Shown here in pieces: positions 1 through 8,117 of a stretch of DNA of 64,000 bases. Below the pieces are notes generated by a model, which worked only from the letters and a program-made list of their open reading frames with translations, was not told where the DNA came from and made no database searches. The position numbers were made by a program, and so were the translations under genes. How positions within the stretch are numbered: the stretch's first letter is position 1; every line of letters begins with the position of its first letter. The stretch is from Clostridium scatologenes. Its GTDB lineage: Bacteria; Bacillota; Clostridia; Clostridiales; Clostridiaceae. Location: positions 3,720,001-3,784,000 of the forward strand of contig NZ_CP009933.1 in NCBI RefSeq assembly GCF_000968375.1, in the 5' to 3' direction.

Positions 1-1375
1 CAAGACAAAAACCTTTGTTTATGTCTAAAGCCTCTAAAAGTCCTGGAATACTTACATACCCTAAACTATCCGAACCTATTTCCTGTCTTATTTCTTCTAT
101 TTCGGCATGAGCTCCTATTAGTTCACTTCTATAAGGAGTATCTATTCCAAAATAACAAGGATATTTTACTACAGGTGACGAAACTCTAAAATGAACTTCC
201 TTAGCTCCTGCCTTTCTCAAAGCTTCTACTAATTTTCTACTTGTAGTACCTCTTACTATGGAATCATCAACAATTACAACTCTCTTTCCTTCCACATTTA
301 CCTTTAAAGGATTAAGTTTAACTGAAACCGCTCTTTCCCTTAATTCCTGTGAAGGAGTTATAAAGGTTCTTCCTACATATTTATTTTTTATAAATCCTGT
401 TCCATAAGGTATTCCTGAAGCTTCTGCATATCCTACAGCTGCTGGTATACCGGAATCAGGTACTCCTATAACTATATCTGCTTCTGCTGGACATTCTTCA
501 TATAGCTTTTTACCTGTTTTTACTCTTGAACTATAAACATTTATACCATCTATAGTACTATCTGGCCTTGCAAAATATATATATTCAAAACAACAAGTTT
601 CACACTTTGTTTTTTCTGCAAAATTTATAGATCTAATTCCTTCTTTATCTATAATTACAATTTCTCCAGGTTCTACATCTCTTACAAATTCTGCTCCTAC
701 AGAGTCAAGTGCACAGCTTTCAGAGCACAATATATAGCTATCATTTATCTTACCTATACAAAGTGGTCTTATACCATTTGGATCACGTACTCCTATAAGT
801 TTATCTTGAGTTAAAAGCACAATTGCATAAGATCCTTTTACTGCCTGTATAGCATTAACTACTGCTGTTTCTATACCTTTTTTTGCACCCTTAGCTATTA
901 AATTTAGGATTACTTCTGTATCAATAGACGTCTGAAAAACAGATCCTCCCTCTTCAAGAAGTTCTCTTATTATATCCGTATTAACTAAATTTCCATTGTG
1001 GGCAATTGCAAGGGAACCTAGTTTATATCTTACAACTAGAGGCTGGGCATTGTTTGCATTACTTGAACCAGTAGTAGAATATCTAACATGACCTATTGCG
1101 CTTATTCCTTTTAAATCCTTTATTATATCTTGATCAAACACATCTGAAACAAGACCCATATCTTTATAACATTTTAATTCTTTGCCATCTGATGTAGCTA
1201 TTCCAGCACTCTCTTGTCCTCTATGTTGAAGTGCATAAAGTCCATAGTAAGTTATAGATGCTACATCTAAATTATCTGGTGAAAAAATACCAAAAACACC
1301 ACATTCATCTTTGAATTTATCTTCTTCTAAATCAAATACTAAAGACTTATTCATACATTCTTTTAAATTGCACAT
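1..1375 (-). CDS. purF: Amidophosphoribosyltransferase PurF (C-terminus cut by window edge)
   Basis: First committed step of purine synthesis: transfers the glutamine amide to PRPP to give phosphoribosylamine. Translating the minus strand from the ATG at 1375 gives a short leader and then DECGVFGIF, where the Cys becomes the N-terminal nucleophile after propeptide removal, followed by the glutaminase motif ALQHRGQESAGIA. The frame stays open to base 1, about 458 codons, close to the full family length, so only a few C-terminal residues are missing. A GAGGGG ribosome site precedes the start. It lies 48 bases after purC and is presumably co-transcribed with purE and purC under the upstream riboswitch. 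Confidence 0.93.
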   Translation of the reverse strand, partial: MCNLKECMNKSLVFDLEEDKFKDECGVFGIFSPDNLDVASITYYGLYALQHRGQESAGIATSDGKELKCYKDMGLVSDVFDQDIIKDLKGISAIGHVRYSTTGSSNANNAQPLVVRYKLGSLAIAHNGNLVNTDIIRELLEEGGSVFQTSIDTEVILNLIAKGAKKGIETAVVNAIQAVKGSYAIVLLTQDKLIGVRDPNGIRPLCIGKINDSYILCSESCALDSVGAEFVRDVEPGEIVIIDKEGIRSINFAEKTKCETCCFEYIYFARPDSTIDGINVYSSRVKTGKKLYEECPAEADIVIGVPDSGIPAAVGYAEASGIPYGTGFIKNKYVGRTFITPSQELRERAVSVKLNPLKVNVEGKRVVIVDDSIVRGTTSRKLVEALRKAGAKEVHFRVSSPVVKYPCYFGIDTPYRSELIGAHAEIEEIRQEIGSDSLGYVSIPGLLEALDINKGFCL

Positions 1376-1423
1376 TATAAGATTCCCCTCTTTTTAATTT
1401 TTAAATAGTACTAGATACATTTA

Positions 1424-2134
1424 CTAGTTGTTTGCACCTATTCTGTTTAATATTTCGATATAAGCTTCTTTTACATTACCAAGATCTCTTCTAAATCTAT
1501 CTTTATCCAATTTTTCATTAGTCTTTGCATCCCAGAATCTGCATGTATCTGGTGATATTTCATCTGCTAAAAGTATTTCTCCATTAAATCTTCCAAACTC
1601 TAATTTAAAATCTATTAATTTTATATTTTGTTTTAAGAAGAACTCCTTTAAAACTTCATTAACCTTTGATGCCATAGTATATATAGTTTTTAATTCATCA
1701 AAACTTGTAATTCCCATAGCTACTGCATGATAGTCATTAATAAGAGGATCTCCCAAGTCATCATTTTTATAGCTTAATTCTAATACTGTAGTTTTAAGCT
1801 CGAATCCTTCTTCTAATCCGTATCTTTTAGCCATACTTCCAGCTGCAACATTTCTAACTATAACTTCAAGAGGAACTATTTCTACTTTTTTACAAAGCTG
1901 TTCTCTTTCATTTAATTTCTTTTCAAAGTGAGTTTTTACTCCGTTTTTCTCTAAAAGTTCAAATAATGCTGAAGTAATTGAATTATTCATTACTCCCTTG
2001 TCTTCTATTTGTCCTTTTTTCTCACCATTAAAAGCTGTAGCATCATCTTTATAATAAACAACTACCTTATCCTTGTCATCTGTAGCATATACTTTCTTAG
2101 CTTTTCCTTCGTATATCATTTCTCTCTTTTCCAT
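1424..2134 (-). CDS. purC: SAICAR synthetase PurC
   Basis: Phosphoribosylaminoimidazole-succinocarboxamide synthase: ATP-dependent ligation of aspartate to CAIR in purine synthesis. The 236-residue product, normal for the family, shows EGKAKKVY near residue 9, and the family signatures LIDFKLEFGRFNG and DEISPDTCRFWD. An in-frame start exists upstream at 2158, but the ATG at 2134 gives the conserved N-terminus and sits one base after the purE stop, with the SD (GAGGGAGTGG) inside the end of purE. This argues for translational coupling. Confidence 0.95.
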   Translation of the reverse strand: MEKREMIYEGKAKKVYATDDKDKVVVYYKDDATAFNGEKKGQIEDKGVMNNSITSALFELLEKNGVKTHFEKKLNEREQLCKKVEIVPLEVIVRNVAAGSMAKRYGLEEGFELKTTVLELSYKNDDLGDPLINDYHAVAMGITSFDELKTIYTMASKVNEVLKEFFLKQNIKLIDFKLEFGRFNGEILLADEISPDTCRFWDAKTNEKLDKDRFRRDLGNVKEAYIEILNRIGANN

Positions 2135-2135
2135 T

Positions 2136-2615
2136 TTATAACTCCACTCCCTCTTCATTATCTCTTATAAATTTTTCTTTCATATCTTTTCTATATTTTT
2201 TAAGCTTTTCTTTAATTTCTGGGTATTTTAAAGATAACATTTGAACTGCAAGCATTCCGGCATTGTAACTATTGTTAATACCTACTGTTGCCACTGGAAT
2301 TGATTTTGGCATTTGGACTATAGCTAAAAGTGAATCCATTCCACCTATTGCTGCATTAATAGGAACTCCTATTACAGGAAGAATTGTATGTGAGGCTATG
2401 ACTCCTGGCAAATGAGCTGCAAGACCTGCTCCTGCTATTATACATTCACAACCTTCATTTTCTATATTTTTAATTGTTTCCATAAGCTTTTCTGGAACCC
2501 TATGTGCTGAGAGTATGTACGCTTTATAATCTATTCCAAACTCTTTTAATGCATTAGCAGCTCCCTTCATTTTTTCTGTATCTGACTTACTTCCAAAAAT
2601 AATAGCAACTTTCAT
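2136..2615 (-). CDS. purE: N5-CAIR mutase PurE (class I)
   Basis: Converts N5-carboxyaminoimidazole ribotide to CAIR. The 159 residues carry the class I pattern: GSKSD at 8-12, the SAHR loop at 36-39 with its catalytic His, and the GAGLAAHLPG and PVIGVP segments lining the active site. A strong GAGGGGG ribosome site precedes the ATG. It is the first gene of the purE-purC-purF run, behind a terminator and a purine aptamer on the same strand, so purine-dependent attenuation is expected. Confidence 0.96.
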   Translation of the reverse strand: MKVAIIFGSKSDTEKMKGAANALKEFGIDYKAYILSAHRVPEKLMETIKNIENEGCECIIAGAGLAAHLPGVIASHTILPVIGVPINAAIGGMDSLLAIVQMPKSIPVATVGINNSYNAGMLAVQMLSLKYPEIKEKLKKYRKDMKEKFIRDNEEGVEL

Positions 2616-2648
2616 TAAAGTTCCCCCTCATTTTTCAATATTTACAAT

Positions 2649-2694
2649 AAAAAATTCCACCACCAATTCACAGGGAATCTGGCAGCAGAATTTT
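2649..2694 (-). terminator. Riboswitch-controlled terminator before purE
   Basis: On the minus strand a long hairpin pairs AAAATTC plus a G-U-rich CTGCTGCCA arm with TGGTGGTG plus GAATTTT, and an inner ATTC/GAAT extends the loop. A run of six T follows. It lies between the purine aptamer and purE, where the expression platform of an OFF-type riboswitch should be. Confidence 0.8.
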
Positions 2695-2738
2695 AAAGAT
2701 ACCTTCAGAAAAAAACAAAAGTATCATATTCTTCAGAT

Positions 2739-2811
2739 TAACCCATAGAAAGGAAATTAACGGTTCCCTAGTAGAAACTCCCGAACCTTATTATCAGGAT
2801 TATATGGATGT
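2739..2811 (-). promoter_or_regulatory. Purine riboswitch aptamer (variant) upstream of purE
   Basis: On the minus strand, P1 (ATCCAT/ATGGGT) encloses two hairpins joined by the conserved GTTTCTAC junction. P2 is TCCTGA/TTCGGGA with loop ATAAGG, and P3 is AGGGAA/TTTCCT with loop CCGTTAA. The pyrimidine matching C74 of the guanine class is C, so guanine or hypoxanthine is the expected ligand. It departs from the family in the P3-P1 junction, which reads TCTATG rather than ACTATG, and in both loops (usual ATATGG and CCGTAAA). Purine repression of purE is the likely role. Confidence 0.85.
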
Positions 2812-2831
2812 TTTATTCATCTTACGTATTC

Positions 2832-2860
2832 ATGGTAGCATATTATTTTTTAAAAATCAA
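2832..2860 (-). promoter_or_regulatory. Sigma-A promoter of purE operon
   Basis: Minus strand: -35 TTGATT (2860-2855), 17-base spacer, -10 TACCAT (2837-2832). The start site would fall about 15-20 bases before the purine aptamer. Confidence 0.65.
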
Positions 2861-2926
2861 TATGTTTTCTCAACTATATATAAAAATATTCGTATTTTTA
2901 TAGTTTTTTATATTGATTTTAAGTTT

Positions 2927-2952
2927 TATAGTTCGTACCATTACGAACTATA
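2927..2952. promoter_or_regulatory. Dyad operator candidate (PurR-box-like)
   Basis: Perfect 11-base inverted repeat TATAGTTCGTA / TACGAACTATA separated by CCAT. The core is TTCG-N8-CGAA. CGAAC is the core of the Bacillus PurBox, but the arrangement differs from the Bacillus one. A closely similar dyad occurs at the same distance (72 bases) upstream of the -35 of the purine permease gene, at 8118-8133. Confidence 0.55.
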
Positions 2953-2988
2953 GATTATAGCATAAAATTTAACATTAAAAATAAAAGC

Positions 2989-3018
2989 TTAACATCAATG
3001 TCATAACTTTGTTATAAT
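2989..3018 (+). promoter_or_regulatory. Possible sigma-A promoter for the 3079 gene
   Basis: Plus strand: TTAACA (2989-2994), 18-base spacer, perfect TATAAT (3013-3018), about 60 bases before the start codon at 3079. It is divergent from the purE promoter. Confidence 0.6.
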
Positions 3019-3078
3019 ATACTCGATACTACAATACAACTCCAAAACAAATGCAGTATTAAAAGGAAGGTATTTTTA

Positions 3079-3396
3079 ATGGGTGTTTTAATTTTTTTTA
3101 TATTTATAGTTGCAGCATCACTTTTTGTATGTAAAAATAATTTCAAGAAAAGGACAGAAGAATTAACAAGTAATTTAAAAGCTTTTAATGAAGAAATAAA
3201 AGAAGTTTTTTATTCTATACCTGAAGTTCATCAGGAAAACCTTTTAAATTCATTAACCAGCGAAAGCCAGACAAATTTAAAAAGTATTTTAAATAACAGC
3301 TTTATTTATGGCGCCAATGCTTGGTCCATTCAACAACAAATTTTAAAACAGCAGGAACTTCTTATGGAAATAAGGCATCTTCAAAAAAATAATTAA
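3079..3396 (+). CDS. Small single-pass membrane protein, unknown function
   Basis: I do not recognise this 105-residue protein. Residues 3-18 form one hydrophobic segment (LIFFIFIVAASLFV), followed by a basic stretch (KKR) and a hydrophilic, mostly helical, Glu/Gln/Asn-rich remainder, so an N-anchored protein with a cytoplasmic tail is likely. The AAGGAAGG ribosome site sits 10 bases before the ATG. The stop is 21 bases before the SGNH hydrolase, and the pair probably forms an operon with the promoter at 2989-3018. No function can be assigned. Confidence 0.75.
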   Translation: MGVLIFFIFIVAASLFVCKNNFKKRTEELTSNLKAFNEEIKEVFYSIPEVHQENLLNSLTSESQTNLKSILNNSFIYGANAWSIQQQILKQQELLMEIRHLQKNN

Positions 3397-3417
3397 AAAA
3401 AGAGAGGATTTGTCTAT

Positions 3418-4011
3418 ATGAAATTAGTGTGTATAGGTGATAGTATTACTTTTGGCTATGGAGTCTTTAAAAAAGATTGTTGGGTATCACTATTAAATAA
3501 TAAACTTAAAATAGAAATTATAAATAAAGGCGTAAATGGAGACACTACTGCCGGAATGTTATCTAGGTCTTATGATGATGTAATCACTCTTAATCCCTCT
3601 CATGTAATTATCATGGGTGGCTGTAATGATTTTATGTGTGGACGACAATTAAGTATGGTAAAGGACAATTTAGAAGAATTATTAAAAGAAGCTTTAAACT
3701 ACAATATTATACCAATAGTAGGTATAGAACCTGCTATAGATGCTATATTAGCAGAAAAAAAGTGGAGTGGAGATGTAAATTACGACTTAGTAAATAACAT
3801 AGAAGAAGATTACAGGCATTGGATAATGGAATTTTGTAATAAATCCAAAATAAAATATATAGACTTTCATAAATGTTTTAAAGAAGCTTTAAAAAATAAA
3901 GATCCAAGAGAGTTATATGTAGACGGTCTTCATCCAACTGCTCTTGGACATAAATTAATGTATCAATGTGTTATTGATGTCTTTCAAGCCATGAAACTAT
4001 GCCTTGAATGA
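3418..4011 (+). CDS. SGNH/GDSL-family hydrolase
   Basis: A 197-residue esterase or lipase-like protein with all SGNH blocks: block I GDSITFG with catalytic Ser9, block II Gly in GVNGDTTAGM, block III GGCND with its Asn, and block V DGLHP with the Asp/His pair near residue 175. No signal peptide is visible, so it is probably cytoplasmic; the substrate (acyl ester, possibly lysophospholipid) is not determined. The 3' end overlaps the convergent alpha/beta hydrolase gene by 41 bases, an unusual tail-to-tail overlap of two unrelated hydrolases. Confidence 0.88.
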   Translation: MKLVCIGDSITFGYGVFKKDCWVSLLNNKLKIEIINKGVNGDTTAGMLSRSYDDVITLNPSHVIIMGGCNDFMCGRQLSMVKDNLEELLKEALNYNIIPIVGIEPAIDAILAEKKWSGDVNYDLVNNIEEDYRHWIMEFCNKSKIKYIDFHKCFKEALKNKDPRELYVDGLHPTALGHKLMYQCVIDVFQAMKLCLE

Positions 4012-4807
4012 GTGAAATTCTTTTATCCGAAAAGGCATGATCTGAATCCAATATAATTTCTTCTAAATTATAGGAATTCCTTTCCTTTAAAGCATTTACT
4101 AATGGTGTGTGGTGAATGCTTGGAGGAGCATCACTATCCCTAGTTCCTGCAACTAATAACAATGGTATCTTAGATAGATAATCTGCATAATTTATAACAT
4201 TATAATTATGCAGATTATCTAAAGCTTCATTGACTAATCTTTTAGCACATGTTGCATTAAGTGGATATATGTTTTCTATCCATTCATCTATTGATTTTCT
4301 AATTTTTTCTTTACTTTCTTTAATATTTTCAGCAAAAGCTCCTAAATTGAATCCTGATATTGACACTGCAGCTTTTATTTGAGGATTTTTAGCAGCAATC
4401 ATTAAAGTAGCAAAACCTCCCATGCTATGACCTATAAGAGTTATCTTGTTTTTATCTACTCTATATTCATTTAATGCTTCTTCTGAATTTAAAAATTCCA
4501 TAGATACTTGTACATCTTGGAGTATATTACTAAAGGAATAACTACCACTACTTCCCCAAGAACCTCTATAGTGGAATATAAGTACGTTATACCCTATACG
4601 TCTTAAAACCTGTGCCAAATCAATATTTTGTTCATATCCTGGAAATCCATGCAGTAAGTTTATAGTAGGGTGTGGACCTTTTCCCTGTGCTATGTACATT
4701 GAGCCTAAACATCTTTTTTCTTCACTTCTCAAAACTACTGTTTTTATACAAGCTGGATATTCTGTATCAACTTCAACATCATCTTTAAAAATCAAATCAT
4801 ATCTCAA
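3971..4807 (-). CDS. Alpha/beta hydrolase (serine esterase/peptidase type)
   Basis: Single-domain alpha/beta hydrolase with the oxyanion-region HGFPG, the nucleophile elbow GHSMGG, an acidic residue in AGTRDSDAPP, and a C-terminal His in DSDHAF. I prefer the TTG at 4807 because AAGGGGG lies 8 bases before it. An ATG at 4852 in the same frame lacks a ribosome site and would add 15 residues. Substrate unknown; similar proteins are annotated as acyl esterases or S9-type peptidases. Its 3' end overlaps the SGNH hydrolase gene. Confidence 0.85.
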   Translation of the reverse strand: MRYDLIFKDDVEVDTEYPACIKTVVLRSEEKRCLGSMYIAQGKGPHPTINLLHGFPGYEQNIDLAQVLRRIGYNVLIFHYRGSWGSSGSYSFSNILQDVQVSMEFLNSEEALNEYRVDKNKITLIGHSMGGFATLMIAAKNPQIKAAVSISGFNLGAFAENIKESKEKIRKSIDEWIENIYPLNATCAKRLVNEALDNLHNYNVINYADYLSKIPLLLVAGTRDSDAPPSIHHTPLVNALKERNSYNLEEIILDSDHAFSDKRISLIQGIVSWLERHQ

Positions 4808-4905
4808 GCAAAAATCCCCCTTTTTTATCATATTTGTATTATCTTTATTCATATTTTATCATAGTTTAACTATTGTAAAAATGAAAACTTAAATTTACGC
4901 ATATT

Positions 4906-4933
4906 AAAAGAGACTATAAAAACAGTCTCTTTT
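4906..4933 (-). terminator. Terminator after the Zn-ribbon gene
   Basis: Perfect 10-base arms AAAAGAGACT / AGTCTCTTTT with an 8-base loop. On the minus strand it follows the 4944-5189 stop and the arm ends in a T run. The A-rich opposite side means it could act in both directions. Confidence 0.75.
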
Positions 4934-4943
4934 CTATTCAAAA

Positions 4944-5189
4944 TTACAATAACTTCTTCAATTGTGTAGGTTCGTATTCTTTCAAAATTTTCTCATTAGC
5001 TTCATTTCTTATTAGAACATCTACTTTTCCATCCTTAAGTTTAAAAACCTTTCCTTTTATTTTAGTTCCAATAACATTTACAGGAGCTTTAATTGTAAGT
5101 TGCTTTAAATTCTCACTTTTACAATAATCACATACCTTGTCACTTTCTATTACTCTTTTGCATTCCATGCAGTAATAAACTTTGCTCAT
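4944..5189 (-). CDS. Small zinc-ribbon protein
   Basis: 81 residues. The N-terminus holds two CxxC knuckles (CMEC at 7-10 and CDYC at 20-23), a treble-clef or rubredoxin-like Zn ribbon, followed by a Lys-rich beta segment (GTKIKGKVFKL) that may be a small nucleic-acid or protein-binding fold. It appears monocistronic: a TAGGAGG ribosome site precedes the ATG and a terminator follows. No function is known to me. Confidence 0.8.
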   Translation of the reverse strand: MSKVYYCMECKRVIESDKVCDYCKSENLKQLTIKAPVNVIGTKIKGKVFKLKDGKVDVLIRNEANEKILKEYEPTQLKKLL

Positions 5190-5295
5190 CAGTATTACCT
5201 CCTAATTTATCGTTCTTACTATTAATTTTTAATTAAGCATACATATTCTGTTATATTTTATATATTCTATGTTTTCTGAATATTTCCTTTTTTAT

Positions 5296-5889
5296 TTAAA
5301 ACATTTTAGAATAAGCTTTTAAAAAATAATACTTCATAAGAGCAGGAACTTCTCTAATGTATCCAACATATTCATGTGATTTATAAGGTTTAACAAAAAC
5401 ACCAGAATAAGTTGCTTTTATTCCTTGATCAGCAGCCATTAAAGAGGCCCTTTTTAAGTGATATTTATTAGATACTATAATAGCTGTTTTAAAATTCTTT
5501 TTTTCCATTATGCTTTTTGAATTTATTAAATTAGCCATAGTTGACGCTGACTTATCTTCTAATATTATCTTAGAAGAATCTACACCTTTAGAAATTAAAT
5601 ATTTTTTCATGGCTTCAGCCTCAGATATACTCTCACCCTCACCTTTTCCACCAGACACTATCAAATACTTACCATATCCTTCTTTAAGCAGTCTAAGACC
5701 TTCATCTGCTCTCCAAGCAAGGAAAGGGCTTGGAGTACTTCCATAAACCTTGCATCCTAATACAATTATACAATCAGATTTTTCAGGTTTTGCACTTTGT
5801 CCAAAATAAATAACTTGAAAAGCAAAGACCATGACACAAACTGTTATTACTGCTATTCCACACAAAATAAACTTTTTAATTTTAATCAT
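5296..5889 (-). CDS. DUF218 (YdcF/SanA-type) envelope protein
   Basis: 197 residues with an N-terminal membrane anchor (residues 7-27) and an extracytoplasmic DUF218 domain. Recognisable family segments are IIVLGCKVYG, RADEGLRLL, VSGGKGEGE, SEAEAMKKYL, DKSASTMAN and VSNKYHLKRA. SanA and YdcF relatives are tied to envelope barrier function in enteric bacteria; the enzymatic activity is unclear. The ATG follows an AGGGGGG ribosome site. It appears monocistronic. Confidence 0.88.
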   Translation of the reverse strand: MIKIKKFILCGIAVITVCVMVFAFQVIYFGQSAKPEKSDCIIVLGCKVYGSTPSPFLAWRADEGLRLLKEGYGKYLIVSGGKGEGESISEAEAMKKYLISKGVDSSKIILEDKSASTMANLINSKSIMEKKNFKTAIIVSNKYHLKRASLMAADQGIKATYSGVFVKPYKSHEYVGYIREVPALMKYYFLKAYSKMF

Positions 5890-6082
5890 AATCCCCCCCT
5901 ATAATTTCCTCTTCATTAATAGTAGTTTATTTAATATAGCAATTCAACCAAAATCTAGATAATTTAATATATTATTAATATCTAATCAGAGTACATAAAG
6001 GACATTGAAGGTAAGTTTTTTTCTTTATGTAAGGTGAGTTTTCCTCCTTACGTCAGAAAACTAATTTATTTTTACGCTTGTT

Positions 6083-6110
6083 TTGCTAAAGCAAAACATT
6101 GCTTTAGCAA
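6083..6110. repeat. Perfect 12-base inverted repeat
   Basis: TTGCTAAAGCAA, 4-base loop, TTGCTTTAGCAA. Each arm is itself near-palindromic, so several alternative foldings exist. It lacks a T run and has no obvious gene to terminate. Confidence 0.6.
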
Positions 6111-6331
6111 TGATCTAAAATCTATGATTTTCAAATAATTGCTTGATCGAAAAGTACTTCTTAAAAATTGAAAAATATGAGTTTCGTTTAAATCAAAGAT
6201 TTTTCTCAGCAAAGCGGAGAAAAATCATCCTCCACTACCCTCTGTCAATTGTCCTTTGTCCTCTTTAAAAAAAGCTTCGCAATGTGAAACTGTGAAAATC
6301 AAGTTGCTACCTATGCAAAACATAAAAATAA

Positions 6332-6367
6332 AGCATATAAATATGAATAATTACATATTTATATGCT
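6332..6367 (-). terminator. Terminator of the purine permease gene
   Basis: 14-base perfect arms AGCATATAAATATG / CATATTTATATGCT with an 8-base loop. On the minus strand the hairpin is followed by TTTATTTTT. It lies just past the 6399 stop. Confidence 0.8.
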
Positions 6368-6398
6368 CCAATATATTTAAGACCTTTATATAATTTTC

Positions 6399-7832
6399 TT
6401 ATGGAAGTAATGTAAATCTTAATATAAACAATAAAGCAAGTACATATACTATAGGATGAACTTCTTTAGATTTTCCTGTGGCTATTTTTACTATTGGATA
6501 AAATATTATTCCTGCTGCTATACCATTAGCTATACTGTAACTAAACGGCATAATAGCTATAGTGAAAAATGCTGGAAGAGCTTCTGTAAAATCTTCAAAA
6601 TTAATTTTTGTTATAGCTCCAATCATAAGAACTCCAACTATTACAAGTGCTGGTGCTGTAGCCTCCGATGGAACTACACCTACAAGTCCTCCAAAGAATA
6701 ATGCTAGTATAAATAATACAGCAGTTGTAAGAGATGTTAGTCCTGTTCTTCCACCTTCTGATACTCCTGATGTGGATTCAACATAAGTTACTACTGTACT
6801 TGTTCCAAGTACTGATCCTACTGTAGTTGCTACTGCATCTGATAAAAGAGCCTTATGCATGTTCTTTACTTTTCCGTCTTTATCTAGCATTTTAGCTTTT
6901 TGTGCAGTTCCAACTAAAGTTCCAATAGTATCAAATAAATCTACTAAACTGAAAGTTATAACAACCATAATTAGACTTGTAAAAGCTCCAAGCATTCCTG
7001 CTTTTCCTAATCCTAAAAGTCCTTTAAAATCAAACGCAAATAATGTTGGTGCTAAAGATGGAGGCGCACTTATTATTTTTACATTTGCAAGATGTGTTAT
7101 ACCAAAAGGAATTCCAACTATAGTAGTAAGTATTATACCTATTAATATTGCACCTTTAACTCCTCTTGCCATTAAAATTCCAGTTATTGCTATACCTATA
7201 ACTGTTACCAAAACATGAGGATCTGTAAACTTTCCAAAGGTTACTAGCGTACTACTGCTTGCTACTATTATTCCGCCGCCTTTTAAACCTACAAGTGCTA
7301 CAAACAATCCTATACCACCTGAAATTGCGAGTTTCAAATTATGTGGTAATGCGTCAACTATTTTTTCTCTTATTGAAGTAACTGTAATTATTATAAAAAG
7401 TATTCCTGATATAAATACAGCTGCTAAAGCTTGCTGCCATGTATAATTTAAAGTTAAACATACACTATAAGTAAAGAATGCATTAAGTCCCATTCCTGGT
7501 GCTTGCGCAAAAGGAAGGTTAGCATAAAGAGCCATTACTAATGTACCAACTGCTGCTGCTATACAAGTAGCTCCAAATATTGAAGCTACAACTGGATCGT
7601 TAATAGCTGATAATCCAGCCTTTACCGCTGCATCTCCCATAAGTCCTTTTGAATTCATTCCGGCCTGCATAAGTATTGAAGGATTTACGAAAATTATATA
7701 TGCCATAGTAATAAATGTAGTAATTCCGGCCAATATTTCTGTTTTAACATTGGTATTGTTCTCTGACAACTTAAAAAATGAATTTAAAAATGATTTCTTT
7801 GGTTCTTCTGGATTAGATCTTTCCATATACAT
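6399..7832 (-). CDS. pbuG: Guanine/hypoxanthine permease, AzgA/PbuG type (NCS2)
   Basis: A roughly 477-residue polytopic proton symporter for guanine or hypoxanthine. Family segments include the N-terminal FKLSENNTNVKTEILAGI then TTFITMAYIIFVNPSIL, the APGMGLNAFFTYSVC region, and DLFDTIGTLVGTA with the acidic residues of the substrate site. The ATG at 7832 is chosen because GAGGAGG sits 6 bases upstream; a TTG-initiated extension to 7847 would place that SD inside the gene. Control by the guanine riboswitch directly upstream fits the salvage role. The symbol follows the Bacillus homologue. Confidence 0.92.
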   Translation of the reverse strand: MYMERSNPEEPKKSFLNSFFKLSENNTNVKTEILAGITTFITMAYIIFVNPSILMQAGMNSKGLMGDAAVKAGLSAINDPVVASIFGATCIAAAVGTLVMALYANLPFAQAPGMGLNAFFTYSVCLTLNYTWQQALAAVFISGILFIIITVTSIREKIVDALPHNLKLAISGGIGLFVALVGLKGGGIIVASSSTLVTFGKFTDPHVLVTVIGIAITGILMARGVKGAILIGIILTTIVGIPFGITHLANVKIISAPPSLAPTLFAFDFKGLLGLGKAGMLGAFTSLIMVVITFSLVDLFDTIGTLVGTAQKAKMLDKDGKVKNMHKALLSDAVATTVGSVLGTSTVVTYVESTSGVSEGGRTGLTSLTTAVLFILALFFGGLVGVVPSEATAPALVIVGVLMIGAITKINFEDFTEALPAFFTIAIMPFSYSIANGIAAGIIFYPIVKIATGKSKEVHPIVYVLALLFILRFTLLP

Positions 7833-7848
7833 ATTTTTCCTCCTCAAT

Positions 7849-7894
7849 AAAAAAATTTCTGTTCAGATTTTAAGCAAATCCAAAACAGAAATTT
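7849..7894 (-). terminator. Riboswitch-controlled terminator before pbuG
   Basis: Minus strand: AAATTTCTGTT pairs with AACAGAAATTT around an inner GATTT/AAATC stem, followed by seven T. It ends only a few bases before the pbuG ribosome site, the expected OFF-switch arrangement. Confidence 0.88.
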
Positions 7895-7921
7895 AATTTT
7901 TTAAATATAAATTTCACGGAT

Positions 7922-7993
7922 CCACCCATAGTCAGATATTTAAGGTATTCTGGTAGAAACTCTTGAACCATATCTTCAAGATTATACGGATGA
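7922..7993 (-). promoter_or_regulatory. Guanine riboswitch aptamer
   Basis: Canonical purine aptamer on the minus strand: P1 CATCCGTA/TATGGGTG, P2 CTTGAAG/TTCAAG with loop GATATGG, junction GTTTCTACC, loop CCTTAAA, and the TGACTATGGG 3' junction. The C at the position equivalent to C74 marks the guanine rather than adenine class. It controls the purine permease gene 90 bases downstream. Confidence 0.95.
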
Positions 7994-8017
7994 CTATCTA
8001 ATTATATTACGTTATAT

Positions 8018-8046
8018 ATGTTAGCATTGATAAAGTATAAAGTCAA
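8018..8046 (-). promoter_or_regulatory. Sigma-A promoter of pbuG
   Basis: Minus strand: TTGACT (8046-8041), 17-base spacer, TAACAT (8023-8018). The start site falls shortly before the guanine aptamer. Confidence 0.75.
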
Positions 8047-8117
8047 TATGTTTAAACATTTTTTTGATATAATGTTCTACTCAGAATTTACTATGTATTC
8101 CATTTGTATTTAAAACA

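Larger units (their letters stand above)
5890..6398. other. 509-base non-coding stretch with inverted repeats
   Basis: I see no gene here. It contains a perfect 12-base inverted repeat TTGCTAAAGCAA / TTGCTTTAGCAA (6083-6094 and 6099-6110), a dyad near 6028-6058 (GTAAGGTGAG versus CTCCTTAC), and a GC-rich patch around 6205-6230 in which TTTTTCTC and GAGAAAAA pair around AGCAAAGCG. The pattern resembles a decayed intergenic repeat family rather than a promoter region. Confidence 0.5.

Noticed and set aside
2739..2811. Calling the purE aptamer an adenine or 2'-deoxyguanosine switch
   Set aside because: The C74 equivalent is C (guanine class) and the U51 equivalent is U, so sequence alone does not support another ligand.
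6456..7218. Plus-strand open frames across the permease gene
   Set aside because: Antisense shadows of pbuG; no start signals.
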